A stretch of DNA of 25,406 nt from an uncultured Collinsella sp. Lineage in GTDB: Bacteria; Actinomycetota; Coriobacteriia; Coriobacteriales; Coriobacteriaceae. The position numbers were made by a program, and so were the translations under genes. Positions 15,245 through 23,838 of the stretch are shown here, in pieces. Numbering within the stretch: position 1 is the first letter of the stretch; every line of letters begins with the position of its first letter. The notes under the pieces are model-generated. The model was not told the origin of the DNA. It did not search any database and saw only the letters and a list, made by a program, of their open reading frames with translations. Location of the stretch: assembly GCA_902467875.1 (NCBI GenBank), contig CABQWP010000026.1:1-25406 (forward strand), read 5' to 3'.

Positions 15245-16237
15245 ATGGCTTCTGATGTTGCTAAGCCTCTGGTTAGTGTCATTGTCCCCATGTACAACGT
15301 GGGTATGTTCGCGCTTCCTTGCGTAAACTCATTGCTTGGTCAGACTTATTCGAATATCGAATATATTATTGTGGATGATGGATGTACTGATAATACTATT
15401 GATCTTATTGAAGATGCCGTTGGATCAGACACGCGATTTAAGATTTTGCATAAGGAAAACGGCGGTCTTTCTTCTGCTCGTAACTTTGGTACTCAAAGGT
15501 GCCACGGCGATTATGTCATGTATGTTGATGGGGACGATTTGATTGATTCGCGAACTGTTGAGTTGATGGTCGAAGCGGCTGACAAGTATCAAGTTTCGCT
15601 CGTTATCGGCTCCTTTGCGAAGACGCCTGTTCTTGATAACTATAAGATGGGGCAGAATGTAGAATTCCATGTTGAATCTGGAATTGAGCATTTACGAAAA
15701 TTACTTTTATTAAGCGGTGAGAGTGGCTCTGCGTGCGGAAAGCTCTTTGAACGATCTCTTATTAACGACCTTGTCTTTCCTGAGGGGCAGCTCTTCGAAG
15801 ACATGGGCGTAATTGCTAAAATTTGTTCCAAAATTCAAAAGGTTGCATTCTCTGATGCGTGCTTTTATGCATACGTGACGAGACCTGGTTCCATTACAAC
15901 GCTCAGAAAGCAGGGTTCCAAGCATGCTAAAGACATGGACAGGACTATTGAGACTGTTCGACGATTTGCCGGGTCTGAATTTCAGGGCGAGTTTGAGTGT
16001 TTTCAATCATTCTGTACGCTTCGCGTTGCAATGAGGGTTGATCCGGACGGATTTGATAGTAAGGCTGACGCCCAGAAATATTTGAGGAATGCTCGAGGGC
16101 TTGCCTGGAGGGCGTCGAGGAACCCATATGCTTGTTCAAAATGGAGGTTACGCTGTGCTCTCTTTTCTATCTCTCCTAGGGTTCATAACGCTTTCTATGC
16201 GTTATATGCTGCAATTTCTGGTAAGGCTATCGGGTAA
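15245..16237 (+). CDS. GT2 family glycosyltransferase
   Basis: A 330-residue inverting-type glycosyltransferase. VSVIVPMYNVGMF opens the Rossmann-like half, IIVDDGCTDN lies about residues 41-50, NGGLSSARN about 72-80 and the DxD-type YVDGDDLID about 93-101. The C-terminal half, with FEDMGVIAKI, is typical of capsule glycosyltransferases. ATG at 15245 has AGGAGG 10 nt upstream; a TTG-led form eight codons longer would overlap the previous gene. Donor sugar unknown. Confidence 0.92.
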   Translation: MASDVAKPLVSVIVPMYNVGMFALPCVNSLLGQTYSNIEYIIVDDGCTDNTIDLIEDAVGSDTRFKILHKENGGLSSARNFGTQRCHGDYVMYVDGDDLIDSRTVELMVEAADKYQVSLVIGSFAKTPVLDNYKMGQNVEFHVESGIEHLRKLLLLSGESGSACGKLFERSLINDLVFPEGQLFEDMGVIAKICSKIQKVAFSDACFYAYVTRPGSITTLRKQGSKHAKDMDRTIETVRRFAGSEFQGEFECFQSFCTLRVAMRVDPDGFDSKADAQKYLRNARGLAWRASRNPYACSKWRLRCALFSISPRVHNAFYALYAAISGKAIG

Positions 16238-16261
16238 CTCCTGTGATAAAAGGTTGATAAG

Positions 16262-16429
16262 GTGAGTTTTTCTATTAGCGCGCATCTGTTTAACGTTACT
16301 GAATGCCATGGCAGCTTTTTGTATAACATCTATTTTCAAGATGTGTTTAACTGCTGTGTTGGTGTTTTCGACGTGGTTTCGACCGGAGGTAAATCGACGG
16401 TTTACAAACGATATGCAAAGCAGGTGTAG
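16262..16429 (+). CDS. Small ORF, 55 residues, unknown
   Basis: The gap between the glycosyltransferase and the polymerase is filled by one open frame starting at GTG 16262, with AAAAGG about 8 nt upstream, and ending at TAG 16427-16429, 2 nt before the polymerase ATG. An in-frame stop at 16247 rules out a longer reading. The product (N-terminus VSFSISAHLFNVTE, C-terminus STGGKSTVYKRYAKQV) has no membrane segment and no recognised motif. The tight fit suggests translation coupled to the polymerase, but it may be the remnant of a lost gene. Confidence 0.4.
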   Translation: MSFSISAHLFNVTECHGSFLYNIYFQDVFNCCVGVFDVVSTGGKSTVYKRYAKQV

Positions 16430-16431
16430 AG

Positions 16432-17547
16432 ATGCCAATCTATTTCATTGCCTTTGTGTCCCATATTGCATTGCTATATTTTTCGGTAAAGATACCTAAT
16501 AAGCGCGTCAGTTTTCTTCTAGCGGTTATCGCGGTTCTCCCCCTTTGTTTGGTGGCGGGGCTGCGCGATGCATCTGTCGGTACCGATACCTCGGCATATC
16601 CTCTCAGGTGTTTTTACGCCTCGCAGTATTATTCGCTCACAGGTGCTATGGGTGCTTGCTCAGATCAAGAGCCGCTATTCGTAATTCTCTTCTGGATCCT
16701 GGGGAGACTGACTGGTGATTTCCACGCTGTTCTTTTTCTTTGTGAAGCCATCGTTCTCCTTCCCTATATTTTAGTTGTTAGGAAGTTGTATCCTCGCGGG
16801 TATCCTGTCGTAGGTTTCTTTCTTTGTTTCGTTGTGTTCGGTTATACGTTAAACATAATTAGGCAATGTCTTGCTACTAGTATGCTCGTCATGATGCTCT
16901 ATGAGCTGTTCCGTGAGAAGCGCGTCCCCGCTATTGTTTATTTGGCTCTTGCAGTTGGCTTTCACAAAATGTCTATCATAGGACTTTTAATTTGGATTAT
17001 TTATATTTCATGCTTCAACCGCAGACAAGAACGTTCATACAAGACCGTTGCACTTCTTGCATGCGTTGGCGTTATCATTTTTGCTATTTGTGTGATTATG
17101 ATTGGACCGGATGTAATGGAACTCGTGTCTCTATTTACGTCGTCATATAGCTTTCAGATCAAACACGCTGGAATGGGCTCATTTAATATCACATTGCTTA
17201 TTTATTTTCTATTTTGCCTTGCTATATGGATGTTGGGTAGTAAGGGTTTGACCACGAGCATTGATCGATGGACACTTAATTTTTATACGAGCTGTGGCAT
17301 AATTTCTTCCTTATTCGCTCAATTTGCGAGCATCAGTCCTGAGCTAATTCGACTCAGTTTCCCTTTTCTTTTCATTTCAGGTTTGGTTTACCCCTTTTTA
17401 TCTGAAAACCTTGGTAGAGAGCGGTTTCTAACTGGAACTCTGGGCTTTTTATTTTTCGTGTTTTATTTTGTCATTACGTTTGTATATGGCGGCAGCTGCG
17501 ATCTTTTTCCGTATTCGTCGGCGCTATTAGGAGTTATTTATGCATGA
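16432..17547 (+). CDS. EpsG/Wzy-type polysaccharide polymerase
   Basis: A 371-residue integral membrane protein with about ten hydrophobic helices. Family signs of the EpsG/O-antigen-polymerase group are AGLRDASVGTDTSAY (after the second helix), NIIRQCLATSMLV and VGFHKMSIIGL, the last being the usual His-containing segment. It should join lipid-linked repeat units on the outer face of the membrane. It is the only polymerase candidate in the locus and is paired with the Wzx flippase downstream. Its stop codon overlaps the next gene by 8 nt. Confidence 0.88.
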   Translation: MPIYFIAFVSHIALLYFSVKIPNKRVSFLLAVIAVLPLCLVAGLRDASVGTDTSAYPLRCFYASQYYSLTGAMGACSDQEPLFVILFWILGRLTGDFHAVLFLCEAIVLLPYILVVRKLYPRGYPVVGFFLCFVVFGYTLNIIRQCLATSMLVMMLYELFREKRVPAIVYLALAVGFHKMSIIGLLIWIIYISCFNRRQERSYKTVALLACVGVIIFAICVIMIGPDVMELVSLFTSSYSFQIKHAGMGSFNITLLIYFLFCLAIWMLGSKGLTTSIDRWTLNFYTSCGIISSLFAQFASISPELIRLSFPFLFISGLVYPFLSENLGRERFLTGTLGFLFFVFYFVITFVYGGSCDLFPYSSALLGVIYA

Positions 17548-18535
17548 CGAAACGCCTGACATCAGTATTGTTGTACCGGTATATAACACCGAGCGTTTTC
17601 TTCCCGCTTGTCTGGAATCTATTGATATTCAAGGGACCGGCTCTTTTGAGGTGATTCTTGTGGATGATGGTTCCACCGATGGATCTCCCGAGATTTGCGA
17701 TGCTTATTGCGATAAGCGTGAGAGAGCCTTCGTTATTCATAAGGACAACGAAGGTCTTCTCGCTGCACGTCGAGACGGTCTTCGTAAGGCGAGTGGGCGT
17801 TATATTCTTTCGCTCGACTCCGATGACGCTCTTCTTGAAGGCTGCATCAAAAAGGTATGCGATGTAATTGCCTCGACTGGTGCTGATATCATTTCATTTG
17901 ACTTTACCATGGGATTGATGCCTATTAAACCCTCGTTAAAAGTTGATATCTGTTCTGGTATGCATACGGGCGAATCTTTTGATGCTGTTAAAAACCTGTT
18001 GTGCGGATGCGATTTCAATAGCGTTTGGAATAAGGTCATTCGGAGAGATTTGTTTGCCAGTGATGAGTGGTACTCGAAACGAGTTGGCCTTATGCACGGT
18101 GAGGATCTTTGTCAACTTCTTCCTGTTTTCGATATTGCAAAGAGTTTATTTCACATTGACGAGCCGCTTTACTACTATCGTCAGCATGGCGCTAATAGTA
18201 CGAAGCAGTTTAAAGAGGATCAGATAACTGATTGGAGCTTTGTAAGCGACGAGTTGATTCGTTATGCGAGTGAATGGTCGAGCGATTCAGTAAAAAATGC
18301 CAAAAGGGGTATCTGTCGACACTATTGTGATCTTGATGAAGTTCTTTGGCATTGTGAAGTGGATAAAGAGGTGAAAAGGCAATTTGATAAAACAATTAAA
18401 AGCGAGTATCAGAGTCGAATCAGCAATTGTCCGGACTTAGTTCATAGTCTTGTTTTGTCAAATTGCAGTATCGTTTCTTTTTCTGCTCGGCACTTACTAA
18501 GCTGCTTTAAATGTCTTCGTCGTCTATTTGTATAA
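17540..18535 (+). CDS. GT2 family glycosyltransferase
   Basis: A 331-residue glycosyltransferase: ISIVVPVYNTERFL (about 8-21), ILVDDGSTDGSPEICD (39-54), DNEGLLAARRDGL (69-81) and the metal site SLDSDDALLEG (91-101). The acceptor segment has MHGEDLCQLLPV. ATG at 17540 has TTAGGAG upstream and lies inside the end of the polymerase gene, so translation is probably coupled. The C-terminal 60 residues are Ser/Cys-rich and end in a basic tail. Donor sugar unknown. Confidence 0.92.
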   Translation: MHDETPDISIVVPVYNTERFLPACLESIDIQGTGSFEVILVDDGSTDGSPEICDAYCDKRERAFVIHKDNEGLLAARRDGLRKASGRYILSLDSDDALLEGCIKKVCDVIASTGADIISFDFTMGLMPIKPSLKVDICSGMHTGESFDAVKNLLCGCDFNSVWNKVIRRDLFASDEWYSKRVGLMHGEDLCQLLPVFDIAKSLFHIDEPLYYYRQHGANSTKQFKEDQITDWSFVSDELIRYASEWSSDSVKNAKRGICRHYCDLDEVLWHCEVDKEVKRQFDKTIKSEYQSRISNCPDLVHSLVLSNCSIVSFSARHLLSCFKCLRRLFV

Positions 18536-18935
18536 TGCAGGTCATTATTGCTTTTTTCTAATATATTTAGTTGGAGCATTATTAGTCCTGACCTAGCTTG
18601 TCCTTAGCTTTCAATTAAGTGACAAGAATTTACGATTGAACCGATATCAAAGGTTCAGTCTTGTCGTGCGGTGTATTCATTCCTTGGGCTTTAGTTATTT
18701 CGGTCGATGCTTAGAAGCTGGTCTTTGCACGTTTTTTCAAAGAAGTTCTCCAACGCCCCCATGGTCTGGGTGAGTCAATAGACGCTTTCGTTTGTGATTT
18801 ATTGTTTGTAGTCTATTCCTCTATGGGGTGCCGTCTGCGATTGGTCTTGTTGATTGCATGTTGGGGCATCATAACTTAAATGTCCGAATTGATGGAAGCG
18901 CATATTTATTCGACTTTGAAGATGGGAGGAGTCAA
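18536..18935. other. Low-GC gap within the polysaccharide locus, possible gene remnant
   Basis: About 290-400 nt without a convincing gene, in an otherwise gapless operon. The frame of the next gene is open from 18798 and reads GLVDCMLGHHNLNV then YLFDFEDGRSQ, which could be coding remnant or true N-terminus. No terminator with a T-run and no clear promoter was found. It may mark a join where a gene was lost or a cassette inserted. Confidence 0.4.
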
Positions 18936-20099
18936 TTGTTGCATATTCTTAATTTAATTAAGAAGGCTATAAAACTTCTACTTTCTAGCCCTATTTATGA
19001 TGGCTTACTTAGGTTATGTCGTCGTTCCGATTCTATATCCTATGCGTCTAAGGCGAAGCTTAGCATGGTTTCCAAGAGACCATCCAATATGTTCATGCCT
19101 ATTGTTTTTAAGGAAGGCATATCTTACGACATTTCTATTATTGTGCCTGTATACAACGTTGAAAAATACCTCAAACCTTGCCTTGATTCCATTGTGACAC
19201 AGGAGTTTTCTGGCAAGTTTGAGGTTATTATTGTAGATGACGGGTCTAAAGATGATTCTGGCGTTATAGCCGATTCGTATGGACTAATGCCTAATGTTCT
19301 TGTAATTCACCAAATAAACGGCGGCCTTTCCGCAGCACGTAATGCGGGTCTTAGAGTTTCTCGCGGTAAGTACATCATGTTCGTGGATTCTGATGACATG
19401 ATCGGGCCAGGGTATCTTGAGGATATGCGGAGCAGACTCGATGAAACATCTGCGGATTTCGTTACATCGACTTTTAGATATATGTCTGATGATGGTTTGC
19501 TTGGCAAGATAGAGAACGATAGAGCTAGTTGGATGGTGCCGTGGGGCAGACTATATCGTCGTGAAGTCTGGAATCGACTAGGTTTTCCCGTTGGTGCATG
19601 GTACGAAGATCTGATTCATCCGGTATGGATAGATTGTCGCTTTAACGATGAACCTTGTTATGATTTGAGTGGCTATTATTACCGAATCCGTCCTGGATCC
19701 ATAATGCAGTCTACCCCTACGAATGTTAAAGGGCTTGATTCGTATTGGGTTCTTGATGAGTTGATTTCTTTACGTGCAGAGCTGGGGATTAATTATAGTC
19801 AGGAAGACTTCAATCGCATTTTTCCTTTGTTCGGACCGCTCTTGCTTGGGAGAACTGTCGCTCTGGACAACTGCGCTCGTAAGATTTTATTTGCTTGTTG
19901 TTGTGACACGTTCAATTCAATTGATGAGTTCAGCAGGGTGAGTACTTCGATGAATGGTAGATGGAAGGATATTGAGAAGGCTCTGCGCACTTCGGATTAC
20001 AGCCGCTATCTTCTCGCATCGCTTTCTCTAGCTGCTGATGGGGTAACTGGACTCAGCCTTTCAGATGCTATTCATATTTGGGTGAACAGGAACAGATAA
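18936..20099 (+). CDS. GT2 family glycosyltransferase with N-terminal extension
   Basis: Core glycosyltransferase: ISIIVPVYNVEKYLKPCLDS (about 66-85 from the chosen start), VIIVDDGSKDDSG (97-109), INGGLSAARNAGL (127-139) and metal site FVDSDDMIG (149-157). WYEDLIHPVW lies on the acceptor side. I chose TTG at 18936 because GGGAGGAG ends 5 nt upstream; this leaves about 65 residues before the catalytic fold, with a hydrophobic-basic helix (LHILNLIKKAIKLLLS) that may sit on the membrane. A GTG at 18828 gives a 423-residue form, and an ATG near 19090 a conventional short one. Donor sugar unknown. Confidence 0.88.
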   Translation: MLHILNLIKKAIKLLLSSPIYDGLLRLCRRSDSISYASKAKLSMVSKRPSNMFMPIVFKEGISYDISIIVPVYNVEKYLKPCLDSIVTQEFSGKFEVIIVDDGSKDDSGVIADSYGLMPNVLVIHQINGGLSAARNAGLRVSRGKYIMFVDSDDMIGPGYLEDMRSRLDETSADFVTSTFRYMSDDGLLGKIENDRASWMVPWGRLYRREVWNRLGFPVGAWYEDLIHPVWIDCRFNDEPCYDLSGYYYRIRPGSIMQSTPTNVKGLDSYWVLDELISLRAELGINYSQEDFNRIFPLFGPLLLGRTVALDNCARKILFACCCDTFNSIDEFSRVSTSMNGRWKDIEKALRTSDYSRYLLASLSLAADGVTGLSLSDAIHIWVNRNR

Positions 20100-20102
20100 A
20101 TA

Positions 20103-21179
20103 ATGAAGATTGGAACGATTACTTTCCACGGTGCTTTAAATTTCGGGTCTGCACTTCAGTCTTATGCGCTTCAAGAAGTCTTGAAAGGCATGGGGCATGA
20201 GGTGCGAATAATCGACTATCGTTCTCGTGACTATGAGCAATATAGGTTTTTCCAACCTCGCCACCCGAAGATGACGCTGCGCGCAATGCGCTGTTGGCGT
20301 AAGCAGTCGTCTAGAAAGGCTGCATTCGCGGAATTTTCTAAAAAGTATTTCAGGCTTACAAAGAGACCGTATTTCTGGAAAAAAGAAAGTGATATGTACG
20401 AACTCGCTGAGCAGTTTGATTGTTTTATTTGCGGAAGCGATCAAATTTGGAATCTCGATTGCACACAAGGTGTTGTTGGCCCCTATTTCCTTTCATTTGC
20501 CGGAGATAGTCGACGAGTTGCTTACGCTCCCAGTCTTGCTCATACTTTCTTTAGACCGGAGAATTTTGATGAGCAACTTGTATCCGATTTACTTTCAAGG
20601 TTTGATTTTTTGTCTGTTCGCGAGGAGGAGACGGTTCCGCTATTTCAGCCACTTGTCGATACGCCTATCGACGTTGTTTTAGATCCCACACTTTTGTTGG
20701 AATCCGATGACTATACCGACATGGCATCTAAAGATGTCTTGCAAGGTGAATATATTTTCATGTATCTTTTGCGTGAATGTCCTGAGCTTATCGAGAGCAC
20801 CGTCGCGATGACGGAGGCAACAGGCATGAAGGTGGCTTATATATCTGAGAATAATCTAGATATCCCAAATTCAATTAACCTGTTTGGCGTTGGCCCTGAA
20901 GAGTTCGTTTCTCTTATCGCACACGCAGACCTCATCGTTACCAATTCCTTTCATGCAACTGTATTCTCTGTTCTCTTCCATAAGCCCTTCCGCGTATATG
21001 CAACAGATAAGTCTGGTGCGCGTATGCGCGACTTGCTGGGCAATATCGGGCTGTCTGACCGTTGCGCCAACGTTATGTGTGCCGACGATGTTCCTCCTTG
21101 TGACTGGGGTGATGTGGACTCTCTTCTTGATTCTCTGCGTGAGCATTCGTGGGCTTATCTTAGAAAGGCGCTTTCGTAA
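20103..21179 (+). CDS. Polysaccharide pyruvyl transferase family protein
   Basis: A 358-residue member of PF04230 (CsaB/WcaK type), enzymes that add ketal-linked pyruvate from phosphoenolpyruvate to a sugar of a surface polymer, giving it negative charge. Motifs: HGALNFGSALQSYALQEVLK (N-terminus), FICGSDQIWN (about 110-119), FLSFAGDSRRVAYAPSLA, FLSVREEETV, LDPTLLL and IVTNSFHATVFSVLFHKPF near the C-terminus. The ATG at 20103 lies 3 nt after the previous stop. In many capsule loci this family travels with an FrhB-like Fe-S protein, which is present two genes downstream. Confidence 0.92.
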   Translation: MKIGTITFHGALNFGSALQSYALQEVLKGMGHEVRIIDYRSRDYEQYRFFQPRHPKMTLRAMRCWRKQSSRKAAFAEFSKKYFRLTKRPYFWKKESDMYELAEQFDCFICGSDQIWNLDCTQGVVGPYFLSFAGDSRRVAYAPSLAHTFFRPENFDEQLVSDLLSRFDFLSVREEETVPLFQPLVDTPIDVVLDPTLLLESDDYTDMASKDVLQGEYIFMYLLRECPELIESTVAMTEATGMKVAYISENNLDIPNSINLFGVGPEEFVSLIAHADLIVTNSFHATVFSVLFHKPFRVYATDKSGARMRDLLGNIGLSDRCANVMCADDVPPCDWGDVDSLLDSLREHSWAYLRKALS

Positions 21180-22582
21180 TGGGAGAGACAAGCCGACTTA
21201 TCAAAAATACCGGCATTATCGCAGTTGGCGGCATGGCAACAAAGCTCGTGTCGTTTCTTCTGCTTCCGCTCTATACATCGGTTCTTTCCACTGCTGATTA
21301 CGGCACCGTAGACTACATCAATACTATTGCTTTATTTTGCGTTCCTGCGGTTTCGCTGCTTATGGATGAAGCGCTGTTTCGGTTTCTCATTGACTGCCGT
21401 ACCGAAGAGGATCGGTCTACAGCCGTGACAGCGTCATGCGCTGTACTTCTTGCCGGATGCGTATGCTTTGCAGTCATGGCGATTCTGGTATGGTTGCTTT
21501 TTGAGCCTGAAAATCTTGGCTGGGTCGTGGGACTTGTTGTTGCTGGCGCGCTTCTGCAGATGGCTTCTGCTGTCCTTCGTGGTTTCGGGGATACCGTGGG
21601 ATATTCCGTCATGAACTTTGCCGCGAGTGCTTTTACCATTTTGCTCAATGTTCTCTTTATCGCCGTTCTTCGCTGGGGCGTTGTGGGTATGCTATCTGCA
21701 ACGGTCATTGCGCAGGGCGGTGTTGCTCTCGTGTTCATGGTAATGCGGAGGCTCTGGCGTTATATCGATCCGTCGGCTCTCTCTATCTCCTATGCTTTAA
21801 ACCTTCTACGGTATTCATTTCCGCTCATCCCTAATAAGGTTTCCTGGACTATTAATAACTTGCTGGACAGGCTCATTATCATGAGTACGCTTGGGCCTTC
21901 TGCTGCCGGCGTGTATGCAGTGTCGTACAAGTTCCCCGGTATCATGGATCAGGTGTATGGCTTTTTCTATCAGTCTTGGAAGGAGAGTTCAGCTCGAGCC
22001 CTAAACTCTGATGAGGATGAGTCGGCTTTCTATAACTCTGTGTATCGGGCGCTAAGGCGTTTCATGATGAGCGTCGTTCTGCTTATGTCCGCGCTTATGC
22101 CTCTTGTGTATGGCGTCCTGATTAAGGGTTCATTCGGCGAGGGCATGTTGTATGTACCGATATTGCTCTTGGCGACGTACTTCAGCAATATTTCCGGTTT
22201 TTATGGCGGTATCTTCACCGCACATAAAGAGACTGGAATTATGGGAACCACTACTGCGGTGTCTGCTGCTCTTTGCGCCCTGCTGTGTGTCTTGTTGATT
22301 CCACGCTTTGGTCTATATGGAGCGTCTTTTGCAACCCTCTTGGCGATGATCGTGGTGAATGAGTACCGCAGGATTAAAGTCGCTAAGTTTGCGAAGCTTG
22401 TCGAAGACCGGGCTGAGCAGATTCTGACTTTGGTTTCAATTCTTGGAGTGTTCGCCTTTTATTATCTGTCAGCCTACGGTGCTGGCTTTTTGAGCGCTAT
22501 TGCCTGTCTTGCAATTGCGTTGGCTTTTTTCGGTTATATGAATGCGGACATTCTGCGCAAGTTGCTTTCGGTTCATAAATAG
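21179..22582 (+). CDS. Wzx-type oligosaccharide flippase
   Basis: A 467-residue MATE/MOP-superfamily membrane protein with about 12-14 helices over its whole length. It opens with RLIKNTGIIAVGGMATKLVSFLLLPLYT, the usual beginning of RfbX/Wzx flippases, followed by LSTADYGTVDYI. It should move the undecaprenyl-linked repeat unit from the inner to the outer face of the membrane for the polymerase. Its start codon overlaps the stop codon of the pyruvyl transferase by one base, so the two are translationally coupled. Confidence 0.93.
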   Translation: MGETSRLIKNTGIIAVGGMATKLVSFLLLPLYTSVLSTADYGTVDYINTIALFCVPAVSLLMDEALFRFLIDCRTEEDRSTAVTASCAVLLAGCVCFAVMAILVWLLFEPENLGWVVGLVVAGALLQMASAVLRGFGDTVGYSVMNFAASAFTILLNVLFIAVLRWGVVGMLSATVIAQGGVALVFMVMRRLWRYIDPSALSISYALNLLRYSFPLIPNKVSWTINNLLDRLIIMSTLGPSAAGVYAVSYKFPGIMDQVYGFFYQSWKESSARALNSDEDESAFYNSVYRALRRFMMSVVLLMSALMPLVYGVLIKGSFGEGMLYVPILLLATYFSNISGFYGGIFTAHKETGIMGTTTAVSAALCALLCVLLIPRFGLYGASFATLLAMIVVNEYRRIKVAKFAKLVEDRAEQILTLVSILGVFAFYYLSAYGAGFLSAIACLAIALAFFGYMNADILRKLLSVHK

Positions 22583-22596
22583 GGGGGGGTAACTGC

Positions 22597-23838
22597 ATGT
22601 CTACTGTGAAAAGGGGAGAAATTCCCACGCTGTTTGAGTCGCCATCGCATTGCTGCGGTTGTGGAGCGTGTGCCGCTAGTTGCCCTAGAGGCGCCGTTAC
22701 CATGTCCGAGGGTAAGGATGGGTTCGTTCTTCCTGTAATTGATGGTGATCTTTGCATTGGCTGCGGCGCGTGCATTAAGGCGTGCGGTCTTAACCGAGGG
22801 ATAGGCTTTAATTCCGCCGGACCGTTCTTTGCCGCCGCCGGTAGGGACGATGTCTCGGAGTCCGCCTCCGGTGGCGTTTTTGGTGCATTTGCGCGTGAGC
22901 TTATTGCTTCTGGTGGGGTCGCATATGGCGCTGCCTATGAGCGCGAGGGGAGCATCCTTCGGGTGCGGCACCGTCGCGCGGCGAGCGTTGACGGGCTTCG
23001 TCCACTGCTTAACTCAAAATATGTGCAGAGTGATGCCGGAGCTTGTTTTGCCGACGTGAAGGCGGACCTTCGCGAGGGGAGGCGGGTTCTTTTCTGCGGT
23101 ACGCCTTGCCAAGTCGCCGGCCTTAGGGGCTTTCTCGGAGGCGATTATGAGAACCTGACAACCGTTGACCTGGTCTGCCACGGCGTCCCTTCCGGCCGCA
23201 TGTTCGCGGATTGCGTTGAGGGCTATGGCAGACAGCTTGGGTCTCCCGTGGTTGATTTCCGGTTTAGGTGCAAGCGCGAGGGGTGGGACAACTCTCTTCT
23301 TCTATTTCTTCTTCTTGAGGACGGAAGAGAGGTCACCATTCCTGCGGCGAAATCCCCCTACTACGACATGTTCCTGAACCTCAAGACTCTTCGCGATAGC
23401 TGCTATAGGTGCCCCTATGCAGGGAGATTTCGCGCCGGCGATCTTACCATCGGTGATTTTTGGGGCGTCGACGTTAATAGGCCCGACGTTTTGAAAGATG
23501 CTGAGAAGTTTAATCAGATGAAAGGTGTCTCCTGCTTGCTGGTGAATAACGACCGCGGCAGGGAGTTTATTGAATCCAGCAACGCTCTGGACTTGTACCC
23601 TGTCGAATTTGACGATATCGCTAAAGGCAACGATCAGCTCCGCCGCCCGAGCACCCTTCCAAAAGACAGACAGCTCTATATTGACGCATTTGTCGAAGGT
23701 GGTTGGCATGCCATTGAGTGTATGTATAAAAGGCGTGAGCGGGGAATATTTTTTTATACTAAGAAAATAGCACGAAGGCTTCTCCCTGAATCATTTCGGG
23801 AGATTGTCAAAAAGTATTTGAAAGATCTTGCAGACTAG
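22597..23838 (+). CDS. FrhB/FdhB-like Fe-S protein of polysaccharide loci
   Basis: A 413-residue protein of the coenzyme F420 hydrogenase/dehydrogenase beta-subunit family (PF04422/PF04432). Two 4Fe-4S ferredoxin motifs open it: CCGCGACAASCP (Cys 19-29) and CIGCGACIKACG (Cys 53-63). Family motifs are SASGGVFGAFARELI, FCGTPCQVAGLRGFL, DLVCHGVPS and GDLTIGDFWGV, with a further CYRCPYAGRF cysteine pair. Members near polysaccharide pyruvyl transferases probably supply a redox or flavin-dependent step in modifying the sugar, but the reaction is not established. GC is higher than in the preceding genes. The gene ends the operon; its TAG overlaps the stop of the opposing gene. Confidence 0.88.
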   Translation: MSTVKRGEIPTLFESPSHCCGCGACAASCPRGAVTMSEGKDGFVLPVIDGDLCIGCGACIKACGLNRGIGFNSAGPFFAAAGRDDVSESASGGVFGAFARELIASGGVAYGAAYEREGSILRVRHRRAASVDGLRPLLNSKYVQSDAGACFADVKADLREGRRVLFCGTPCQVAGLRGFLGGDYENLTTVDLVCHGVPSGRMFADCVEGYGRQLGSPVVDFRFRCKREGWDNSLLLFLLLEDGREVTIPAAKSPYYDMFLNLKTLRDSCYRCPYAGRFRAGDLTIGDFWGVDVNRPDVLKDAEKFNQMKGVSCLLVNNDRGREFIESSNALDLYPVEFDDIAKGNDQLRRPSTLPKDRQLYIDAFVEGGWHAIECMYKRRERGIFFYTKKIARRLLPESFREIVKKYLKDLAD

